Below are positions 16,131 through 23,971 of a DNA stretch of 23,971 nucleotides, piece by piece; position 1 is the first letter of the stretch; every line of letters begins with the position of its first letter. Made by a program: the position numbers and the translations under genes. The notes under the pieces were generated by a model that saw only the letters and a list, made by a program, of their open reading frames with translations, was not told the origin of the DNA and did not search any database. Source of the DNA: JABDDM01 sp038240295 (lineage in GTDB: Bacteria; Bacteroidota; Ignavibacteria; Palsa-1295); the NCBI GenBank assembly GCA_038240295.1, contig JBBSDW010000033.1:1-23971 (forward strand), given 5' to 3'.

Positions 16131-17657
16131 CTAAACTCCGACCTGCTTCCCGATCAGATCCTTCACCTTCGCAATATCCTCGGATACATTCCGGTCCTCT
16201 TCAAGGTGCGGAACGACGAAGCGCACCATCGCATGACCTTCGCCACTGCCAATGCCGGGCTTAAGAGGGTAAAGAAAGTCGATGCCCTGCGAGGCGCAGA
16301 GGAGCTCGATCGCGATGACGGTTTCCACATTGTCGATCACACGTTCGAGCTTGAGTGCTGCGATCGAGCCCATCGAGTTATGATCTTCCTGATTGGCGCT
16401 CGTTGGTATAGAATCCACACTCGCAGGATGTGACAACACTTTGTTCTCACTCACGAGGGCTGCAGCAGTATACTGAGCGATCATGTAGCCTGAATGCAGA
16501 CCGCCATGCGGCGTCAGGAAGCGAGGCAGGCCATAGGAGAGCGCGCCGTTGACGAGGCGTTCAGTGCGCCGCTCGCTGATGTTTGCAAGTTCGCTTATCG
16601 CGATCGCGAGATAATCGAGCGCAAGTGCGAGAGGCTCGCCGTGAAAATTTCCACCTTCGAGATGTTCCCCACCGTCGCCCGTTTCGTCCGGTACAATCAG
16701 TGGATTATCTGTCGCCGAATTGATCTCGATCGTAAGCACGGATTCTACAAATCGGATCGTGTCGCGAACCGCGCCATGTACTTGTGGAATGCAGCGAAGC
16801 GAATAAGCATCCTGCACTCGCGTATCATTTTCGAGATGCGAATTTCTTATCTCACTTCCTTCCACGAGTTCGAGCATGTGCGCCGCAACTTCACGTTGCC
16901 CCGGATGCGGCCGTGCCGCCTGCAACCTCGGATCGAACGCCTTATCGGTCGCACGCAACGCTTCAAAACTCATCGAAGCAGAAAGATCGGCAAAGCCAGC
17001 AATGCGCTTCGCCTTCGCAAGTGCGAGCGAGCCGATGGCCGACATCATCTGTGTTCCATTAATGAGCGCGAGACCTTCTTTGGCCTCAAGCCGAATCGCT
17101 TCGATCCCAAGTTTAGCCAGCGCTTCGCTCGCGGACATTACTTCACGAAACTCGCCAGCTTGAACGCTGATCTTTCCTTCGCCGGTCAGCGCAAGCGCAA
17201 GATGTGCAAGCGGAGCAAGATCCCCTGAGGAGCCTACGCTGCCGCGTGAAGGGATGTAGGGCAGCGCATCCTTCTTTAAAAACTCCAGCAGCTTTTCTAT
17301 TATAAGCGGACGAACCCCGGAGAAACCCTTGACCAATGCATTCGCGCGCAGCAACAGCATTGCTCGAACTACTTCTGAGGCCAGCGGCTCACCGGTGCCC
17401 GCGCTATGCGAACGAAGTAGATTTTGTTGAAGCTCGCGAAGATGATCGATCGGGATCGAGACGTTCGAAAATTCTCCGAAACCGGTCGTGATGCCGTAGA
17501 TCGTCTTGCCTTCACTGACCCATCGCTCGACGAGTGCCCGCGAGCGCTCAACGCGAACGCGTGCCGCCGCTGAAATCTCAATCGACGTTATTTCATGCTG
17601 CGCAACGCGGCGAACGTCTTCGATCGTGAGGCTTTCGCCGTCAAGTGTCAAGTGCAA
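16131..17657 (-). CDS. hutH: Histidine ammonia-lyase
   Basis: First enzyme of histidine degradation: it removes ammonia from L-histidine to give trans-urocanate, using the MIO prosthetic group. The 508-residue product has the usual length and order of motifs: YGITTGFGEFSN with the catalytic tyrosine at 54, the MIO region RGSVGSSGDLAPLAHLAL (139-156), LINGTQMMSA, the region around NSATDNPL, and SVDSIPTSANQEDHNSMGSI. The MIO tripeptide is Ser-Ser-Gly at 143-145 rather than the usual Ala-Ser-Gly; the central serine is kept. All other hallmark residues are present. No other hut gene (hutU, hutI, hutG) is next to it, so the pathway genes are elsewhere or absent. A broken relative of its 3' end lies at 14774-14967. 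An inverted repeat sits in the divergent region upstream. Confidence 0.95.
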   Translation of the reverse strand: MHLTLDGESLTIEDVRRVAQHEITSIEISAAARVRVERSRALVERWVSEGKTIYGITTGFGEFSNVSIPIDHLRELQQNLLRSHSAGTGEPLASEVVRAMLLLRANALVKGFSGVRPLIIEKLLEFLKKDALPYIPSRGSVGSSGDLAPLAHLALALTGEGKISVQAGEFREVMSASEALAKLGIEAIRLEAKEGLALINGTQMMSAIGSLALAKAKRIAGFADLSASMSFEALRATDKAFDPRLQAARPHPGQREVAAHMLELVEGSEIRNSHLENDTRVQDAYSLRCIPQVHGAVRDTIRFVESVLTIEINSATDNPLIVPDETGDGGEHLEGGNFHGEPLALALDYLAIAISELANISERRTERLVNGALSYGLPRFLTPHGGLHSGYMIAQYTAAALVSENKVLSHPASVDSIPTSANQEDHNSMGSIAALKLERVIDNVETVIAIELLCASQGIDFLYPLKPGIGSGEGHAMVRFVVPHLEEDRNVSEDIAKVKDLIGKQVGV

Positions 17658-17701
17658 TCTTATTGAGTTGATGATCTAAGTTACAAAATTACGGTGGTCT
17701 T

Positions 17702-17747
17702 GCGGGAAGGTTTCCAAGTTTCAGCAAAGTGAAGAAACCTTCCTCGC
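17702..17747. promoter_or_regulatory. Inverted repeat in the divergent region upstream of hutH
   Basis: GCGGGAAGGTTTC (17702-17714) faces GAAACCTTCCTCGC (17734-17747): a 13-bp stem with one bulged base and a 19-base spacer. It lies about 45 bases upstream of the hutH start and 43 bases before the plus-strand gene. No T-run follows on either strand, so it is unlikely to be a terminator. An operator or leader hairpin is possible. Confidence 0.5.
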
Positions 17748-17789
17748 TAAAAAAACCTCTTATTTTCGCACACGGCCATTTGCGGCCGC

Positions 17790-18275
17790 ATGATGAAACC
17801 GAAACAAGTACCAATGCTTTTCCGCAAAGAATTGATCGAAGCGCTCGCCGAAACACTTGAAGGCATTACCCTGCCCGCAAGTGGTGCGGAGCAAACCGTC
17901 GTCCTCTTTCATACACGGGAAGTAGCGAACCAGAAATCCCAGCCGATCCTCGAGATCGTCATGAGCGAATCGGCGCAGCCCTCAGTCGTGATCCACTCGG
18001 CGCTCGGCGTGATGGAGTTTCGCGAGGTCGAAGAAGTCCGGCTCTCTCCCTCAACTGAAGAAGCAGCATTTTTCATGCGCACTTGGGAAGGCAATGTTTC
18101 GGTAGTGACGATCAGCAGTCGCGGAGTGCTTCAGGTCTACCAAAATGTTCCCGCACGGGTTCGCGAGCGTGAGCTTGCCGAACTTGAAGCAACCGATCTT
18201 CGTGCGGCGGTCGCACTTAAGATCTTCTCCGAAGGCGCGCAGGTCTTCACACACGAGCTTCAGCACTCAAGCTAA
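17790..18275 (+). CDS. Conserved-looking protein of unknown function, coupled to ybeY
   Basis: I do not recognise this 161-residue protein. It has no signal peptide or membrane helix. The first part is helical (LFRKELIEALAETLEGI), the middle is rich in probable beta strands (QTVVLFHTREV, PILEIVMSES, NVSVVTISSRGVLQVYQNVP), and the end is helical and charged (ARVRERELAELEATDLRAAV), suggesting a small soluble alpha/beta protein. Two adjacent ATG codons (17790 and 17793) could both start it. Its stop is two bases before the TTG that starts ybeY, so the two are probably translationally coupled and co-transcribed. That hints at, but does not show, a role near ribosome or RNA maturation. Confidence 0.75.
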   Translation: MMKPKQVPMLFRKELIEALAETLEGITLPASGAEQTVVLFHTREVANQKSQPILEIVMSESAQPSVVIHSALGVMEFREVEEVRLSPSTEEAAFFMRTWEGNVSVVTISSRGVLQVYQNVPARVRERELAELEATDLRAAVALKIFSEGAQVFTHELQHSS

Positions 18276-18277
18276 GA

Positions 18278-18739
18278 TTGTCCGTCCCAACGATCCGAGT
18301 CACATTTCAGCAAACCAGGAATGCAAAGAAAAAGCTTGCGCTTACTCGTCAGGTTCAGTCGCGAATGAAGCTCGCAGCGAAGCTTGTCGGGCAAGCAGAG
18401 TTGCCCGATTTTTCAATCGACCTTTCGGTCATTGGGATGGATGACCCGGAGATCCTCGAACTGAACAACTCACTTCTCGGTCACGACTGGTTCACCGATA
18501 TTATCACTGTCGAGATCGAGCGCGATGAGAAGTCGCTCGAAGCGGAGATCTACATCGGCATTGAACAAGCACTCGCAAATGCCGAAAAATATCGAAATTC
18601 AACGGAAGAAGAGCTCGTGCGCTTGATCGTGCATGGCTTGCTGCATTTGGCCGGCTACGACGACCACACTGCAGCCGGCAAGAAACGAATGCGCGAACGA
18701 GAGCGTTTTTTTATCAGGAAGAGTGTGCAGGCGCCATAA
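18278..18739 (+). CDS. ybeY: Endoribonuclease YbeY (rRNA maturation factor)
   Basis: Metal-dependent single-strand endoribonuclease involved in 16S rRNA 3'-end maturation and ribosome quality control. The 153-residue protein has LNNSLLGHDWFTDIITVEI, as in Bacteroidetes-type YbeY (NHDYYTDIITF), and ELVRLIVHGLLHLAGYDDHT, with metal ligands H119, H123 and probably H130. The canonical motif is HGxLHLxGYDH; here an extra Asp shifts the third His by one. The proposed start is TTG at 18278, two bases after the previous stop. The first ATG in frame, at 18365, would cut off the N-terminal strand (TIRVTFQQT), so TTG is preferred. The upstream gene appears coupled; smg follows after 142 bases with its own regulatory region. 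Confidence 0.9.
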   Translation: MSVPTIRVTFQQTRNAKKKLALTRQVQSRMKLAAKLVGQAELPDFSIDLSVIGMDDPEILELNNSLLGHDWFTDIITVEIERDEKSLEAEIYIGIEQALANAEKYRNSTEEELVRLIVHGLLHLAGYDDHTAAGKKRMRERERFFIRKSVQAP

Positions 18740-18778
18740 ATTGTCCTAAAAGGGCCGTGGCGCGCCGATTGCCCTAAA

Positions 18779-18818
18779 TACTGTCTATAGCGTGATTCGC
18801 CCCATAGTGTAGACAGTA
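18779..18818. promoter_or_regulatory. Inverted repeat upstream of smg
   Basis: A perfect 9-bp inverted repeat, TACTGTCTA (18779-18787) and TAGACAGTA (18810-18818), with a 22-base spacer. It overlaps the first of two direct copies of TATCGCTCG (18817-18825 and 18832-18840). It lies about 65 bases before the smg start, in the 142 bases between ybeY and smg. There is no T-run after it. A regulator binding site is possible; function unknown. Confidence 0.45.
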
Positions 18819-18868
18819 TCGCTCGCAAAATTATCGCTCGTTAAGTTATAGCCTATTTTAGGTTGTAC

Positions 18869-18876
18869 AAGGAGGT
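18869..18876 (+). promoter_or_regulatory. Strong Shine-Dalgarno site of smg
   Basis: AAGGAGGT, complementary to the anti-Shine-Dalgarno of typical bacterial 16S rRNA, ends five bases before ATG 18882. This decides the smg start and is notable because most genes in this window lack a clear site. Confidence 0.85.
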
Positions 18877-18881
18877 ACAAG

Positions 18882-19400
18882 ATGAATATGGAAGACACGT
18901 CGGAGAGACGACTGCAGGCGCATGAGCGCATCATCGAGATCCTCGTCTATATTTTAGCCGAAATGCGCAAGCACCAGCAGCTTGCAGATATCGACCTGGG
19001 TCAGCTTTCGCAACGTGGATTCTCGCAGACCGAGATCTCCACGGCCTTTTCGTGGCTCTTCGACAAAATGTCGTTCGCGCCCGATATGTCGGCGACAGTA
19101 GAATTTCGTCCGGCCAATCAGCAGGATTCTGCCGAAGGATCGATCCGAATTTATCATGAAGTCGAGCGTTCGGTGCTTTCGCGAGAAGCGCAGGGATATC
19201 TCATGCAGCTTCGCGAACTCCAGATCATCAACGCTGGCGAAATGGAAGCCGTCATCGACCGAGTCATGATGACAGGCATGGCCCCGATCGGCATCGCCGA
19301 AGTAAAAGAGCTCGTCGCAGGAATGCTCTTCGATTCGGAAGATCACACGAGAGCAGGTATGAGCCGAATGATGCTCAGTCCAACGGACACGATCCAGTAA
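18882..19400 (+). CDS. smg: Smg/DUF494-family protein
   Basis: 172-residue soluble protein of the Smg (DUF494) family, whose molecular function is not established. The family pattern is clear: ERIIEILVYILAEM at the start (consensus viDvLvYLfE), LSQRGFSQTEISTAFSWLFD (GF--eI--AL-WL), IRIYHEVERSVLSREAQGYL (R-Y---E---L----rgfL), then LQIINAGEMEAVIDRVMMTG (gil---e--vIdRam) and AEVKELVAGMLFD. The start is fixed by a consensus Shine-Dalgarno five bases upstream. Smg is often encoded near dprA or topA; here topA is the second gene downstream, separated by one secreted-protein gene. Its transcript ends at a strong terminator right after the stop. Confidence 0.92.
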   Translation: MNMEDTSERRLQAHERIIEILVYILAEMRKHQQLADIDLGQLSQRGFSQTEISTAFSWLFDKMSFAPDMSATVEFRPANQQDSAEGSIRIYHEVERSVLSREAQGYLMQLRELQIINAGEMEAVIDRVMMTGMAPIGIAEVKELVAGMLFDSEDHTRAGMSRMMLSPTDTIQ

Positions 19401-19408
19401 TTCAAAAT

Positions 19409-19434
19409 GGCAGCTTCCGAGCTGCCTTTTTTTT
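19409..19434 (+). terminator. Rho-independent terminator of smg
   Basis: A perfect 7-bp stem, GGCAGCT/AGCTGCC, with a TCCG tetraloop (19416-19419) is followed directly by eight T. It starts nine bases after the smg stop. Confidence 0.96.
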
Positions 19435-19455
19435 GCCCCCTGCGCATAGTGTGTC

Positions 19456-19505
19456 ATTCCCGCGAAAGCGAGAATGCATCCGCATCGCTTTGCAACCCCG
19501 GATGC
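19456..19505. repeat. Two tandem short palindromes (REP-like)
   Basis: The first hairpin is ATTC-C-CGC, loop GAAA, GCG-A-GAAT (19456-19475). The second is GCATCCG (19476-19482) with CGGATGC (19499-19505). The first resembles the ATTCCCGCGAAAGCGGGAAT palindromes dispersed in many genomes. It lies between the smg terminator and the next gene, and overlaps the open frame upstream of that gene's likely start. Confidence 0.6.
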
Positions 19506-19524
19506 GCTCGCGTGTTCAAGGAGC

Positions 19525-20868
19525 ATGACTCTTCTCAAGGGCAACTCGAGTTATTTCTTCGCTCTCTGCTGCATTCTTGCATTTGCGGGGCAAGCTCGCG
19601 CGCAACAGATCACGTGGAAGACACTCTCGTTGCCGATAGCAGCGGCTGGTCGCTACGACGATATCTTTTTCATTTCACCACAAGTCGGGTGGGTGATCGA
19701 TGGAGGCGGCCAATCGCCAGTCTCCGGCCGCATTTACAAGACCATTGACGGGGGGACAACCTGGAAATTGCAATTTGATTCTGCCCTCAACTACCTCCGT
19801 TCCATTCGTTTTGTTGATTCGCTGCATGGTTGGGTTGGCACGCTCGGGTTAGATATTTTTGCGCTTCATGACACCACGATTCTTTATGAGACGACCAATG
19901 GTGGCGCGACATGGTTCATCGCCGATTCGAAAATTCAAGGCACGAAGCCTGCGGGACTCTGCGGCATGTTCGCAGTTGATACTCAAAATATTTATATCTG
20001 CGGAAAATTTTCGGGTCCAGCCTACATCCTCAAGACGACCAACAGCGGCAAAAGTTGGCAATCGATCGACATGAATGCGTATGCGGCGAAACTGATCGAC
20101 ATTTATTTCTGGTCGCGAGATTCAGGAATTGTCGTTGGCGGCACTGCGGGTGATTCCTCACACGCGCTCGTGCTCCTGACTACAGACGGCGCGAAGACCT
20201 GGTCAACAGTCTACCGATCACCGACTCCAGATGGTTGGTGTTGGAAGATCTCGTTTCCCAGTAGTAGATTGGGCTATGTATCGATTGAACATGCCACTAC
20301 GTCTCAGGCTGCTTCATTTCTAACGACAACGGATGGCGGAAGGAGCTGGACTGCGCGGTCGATCGGTGCTTTGGTCGGTGATCTGCAAGGCATCGGGTTT
20401 ATCAACGAGCGCATTGGATGGGTCGGCGGCTGGATGGGTGGGATCTATACCACAATGGATGGTGGTGCATCTTGGGCGAAGAGCGACCAATCTATCGCTG
20501 CAAATCGATTCCGCTTTTTTGTCGACACGCTTGCATACTGTGCAGGTCAGCAACTCTACAAAATAACAGTGGCATCGCCTAACTCCGTGAGCAACGCGAT
20601 CCTGCCAGCAGATCTCGTAGCCCAAAATTATCCAAATCCCTTCGGAAGTACCACCACGATCACGTTCACAATTCCGCACGAGGAGCAATTAAGAATCACG
20701 CTCTTTGATCTCGAAGGAAGAAAGATCTCGGATGTGGCCAATGCAAAATTCTCCTCGAGGACACACAACATTACTCTCAACGAATCTCAACTACCGCCCG
20801 GCGCACTGTTTTATCAGCTATCAGCAGGCGGACGCACGATCGAACGGAGAATCCTTCACCTCCGATAG
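19525..20868 (+). CDS. Secreted YCF48-like repeat protein with T9SS C-terminal sorting domain
   Basis: Exported protein of 447 residues. A signal peptide (SSYFFALCCILAFAGQARAQ, cleavage before QQ) is followed by about 340 residues of beta-propeller-like repeats of the YCF48/BNR type. Each is marked by a T-(D/N)-GG-x-(T/S)-W element: IDGGTTWK, TNGGATWF, TNSGKSWQ, TDGAKTWS, TDGGRSWT and MDGGASWA, with GWVG-type strands between. The last 85 residues form a type A T9SS sorting domain: LVAQNYPNPFGSTTTITFTI, LRITLFDLEGRKI, then a final ERRILHLR. T9SS moves such proteins across the outer membrane. ATG 19525 is chosen because it starts the signal peptide and AAGGAGC precedes it closely. An in-frame ATG at 19474 would place 17 residues from the palindromic repeat ahead of the signal. 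The target or ligand is unknown. Confidence 0.92.
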   Translation: MTLLKGNSSYFFALCCILAFAGQARAQQITWKTLSLPIAAAGRYDDIFFISPQVGWVIDGGGQSPVSGRIYKTIDGGTTWKLQFDSALNYLRSIRFVDSLHGWVGTLGLDIFALHDTTILYETTNGGATWFIADSKIQGTKPAGLCGMFAVDTQNIYICGKFSGPAYILKTTNSGKSWQSIDMNAYAAKLIDIYFWSRDSGIVVGGTAGDSSHALVLLTTDGAKTWSTVYRSPTPDGWCWKISFPSSRLGYVSIEHATTSQAASFLTTTDGGRSWTARSIGALVGDLQGIGFINERIGWVGGWMGGIYTTMDGGASWAKSDQSIAANRFRFFVDTLAYCAGQQLYKITVASPNSVSNAILPADLVAQNYPNPFGSTTTITFTIPHEEQLRITLFDLEGRKISDVANAKFSSRTHNITLNESQLPPGALFYQLSAGGRTIERRILHLR

Positions 20869-20965
20869 ACGCTATTTTTGTTCACCTCGGAATCCAGTTT
20901 CGTTGGCTCTATTGAGGCCCAACGGTGAAAATTAGTGTCTCTATAATGCGCCCAATTCACGTATA

Positions 20966-20992
20966 CAGAAATTCCCTCGGGGAATGTTTCTG
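20966..20992 (+). promoter_or_regulatory. Hairpin in the topA upstream region
   Basis: CAGAAATTCCC, loop TCG, then GGGAATGTTTCTG: an 11-bp stem with a two-base TG bulge, ending 78 bases before topA's ATG. No T-run follows, so it is not a standard terminator. It could be a leader structure or an operator; no more can be said. Confidence 0.4.
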
Positions 20993-21070
20993 TTCGCACA
21001 AGTGATGCTTAAGGCCTTTTAGGGGACTGTCTCAAGCGAATATTTGCGGGAGCAGAGACGAAAGAACATT

Positions 21071-23506
<2,436 letters not shown>

Positions 23507-23560
23507 AGTGCCAAAACGTAGCCTAAGCTTTAGCTTGGGTCTCTCTCAAATGACTCTTTC

Positions 23561-23597
23561 GCAAATGCCGATTCCAGCCCAGAATCGGCATCTTTGC
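23561..23597. terminator. Hairpin between topA and the convergent ATPase gene
   Basis: GCAAATGCCGATTC faces GAATCGGCATCTTTGC: a 14-bp stem with a two-base bulge, including a perfect 10-bp core (23565-23574 with 23582-23591). Only short T stretches follow on either strand. Its place between convergent genes suggests a shared terminator, a moderate case. A weaker inverted repeat around AAGCTTTAGCTT lies 15 bases after the topA stop. Confidence 0.55.
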
Positions 23598-23768
23598 GGT
23601 GTGTGTGTAAACTATATTCATAATTCTCGTCTGACAGCAAAGGTGCTCTTCAGGCATTTTTGAAAAATGCGGTCTGCAGCATGTGTCGAAATCTCGCTGG
23701 CAAGTCCTCCCCAGCCGATGCAATTTTTCCCAGCCGCGGTGTGTGTGTACAAACTAAATTCATAATTC
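23596..23768. repeat. Pair of 31/33-bp direct repeats at the end of the ATPase gene
   Basis: GCGGTGTGTGTGTAAACTAT and the bases to 23626 recur as GCGGTGTGTGTGTACAAACT and the bases to 23768. The copies differ by one 2-base insertion (AC) and one substitution, with about 109 bases between them. On the minus strand both encode NYE(F/Y)SL(Y/H)TH, but in different frames relative to the annotated ATPase frame. Confidence 0.8.
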
Positions 23769-23971
23769 GCAAGCACGGATTCAAGTCCCTTCAAAGTCAG
23801 CATACCTCTGAGATCTTCGACACGCGCCGGAAAGTCAATGCATGCAAACCGAGCAAGTAGGGCATCGTCGATTTGCTCTACCGACTTGTCCAGGGTATTC
23901 ATAGTGGCTAAAAACACAACAGAACTTGGAATTGAGAAATATTCTCCATTGCGCAATTTGAGCTCGAAACC
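23618..23971 (-). CDS. AAA+ ATPase (McrB-like), C-terminal fragment; 5' end outside window
   Basis: The frame is open at the window edge (base 23971), so only the last 117 residues are seen. LRNGEYFSIPSSVVFLATMN then TLDKSVEQIDDALLARFACI matches the sensor-1 and arginine-finger part of McrB/MoxR-type AAA+ domains (consensus FIGTMNTADRSIxxLDxALxRRF); the finger Arg is in LARF. The Walker A and B motifs lie outside the window. In McrB such a domain drives modification-dependent DNA restriction with McrC, but no mcrC-like gene follows here: the next gene is the convergent topA. A MoxR-like chaperone or another defence ATPase is equally possible. The C-terminus is odd: after FAVRREL the frame stops at 23618, just where a repeat of the NYEFSLYTH motif appears in another frame. 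Confidence 0.75.
   Translation of the reverse strand, partial: GFELKLRNGEYFSIPSSVVFLATMNTLDKSVEQIDDALLARFACIDFPARVEDLRGMLTLKGLESVLANYEFSLYTHTAAGKNCIGWGGLASEISTHAADRIFQKCLKSTFAVRREL

Overview
The window looks like chromosome from a Gram-negative bacterium of the Fibrobacteres-Chlorobi-Bacteroidetes (FCB) group, and I would guess a Chlorobi / Ignavibacteria / Kapabacteria-type lineage. The signs are a secreted protein with a type IX secretion (T9SS) sorting tail, several Sec-exported outer-membrane proteins, HPr kinase, a Smg (DUF494) protein, a Bacteroidetes-like YbeY, and few Shine-Dalgarno sites. The taxonomy is inference from gene content. Most genes are housekeeping or envelope genes. There is no CRISPR array, tRNA, rRNA or insertion sequence.

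Left part (1-6306): rseP (cut by the window edge) and dxr lie on the minus strand, a pairing seen in many bacteria. Divergent from them is a probable three-gene plus-strand unit: an outer-membrane beta-barrel protein whose signal peptide is readable upstream but lacks a start codon, a LOG-like nucleotide-binding protein, and rlmB. A large near-perfect palindrome (6385-6486) separates rlmB from the convergent rnr.

Middle (6496-14757): a lipoprotein gene and rnr run on the minus strand. A Yip1-type membrane protein with a clear terminator follows on the plus strand. Next come about 570 non-coding bases, then a large exported protein with two OmpA-like domains and its own terminator, the convergent hprK, and a YidB-like protein.

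Right-middle (14758-17657): a broken remnant of a second hutH copy, a beta-carbonic anhydrase, a hairpin terminator, a small disrupted ORF, and the intact hutH (minus strand). The remnant lies about 1.2 kb from its intact relative.

Right (17790-23971): an unknown gene coupled to ybeY, then smg behind a strong Shine-Dalgarno, a T9SS-sorted YCF48-like repeat protein, and topA. At the far edge is the 3' end of a minus-strand AAA+ ATPase resembling McrB-type ATPases. It is the only piece that hints at an accessory or defence locus, and most of it lies outside the window. I see no convincing new multi-gene system here. The most notable observations are the hutH remnant, the 46-bp-arm palindrome, the missing start of the beta-barrel gene, and a repeated motif in two frames at the end of the ATPase gene.
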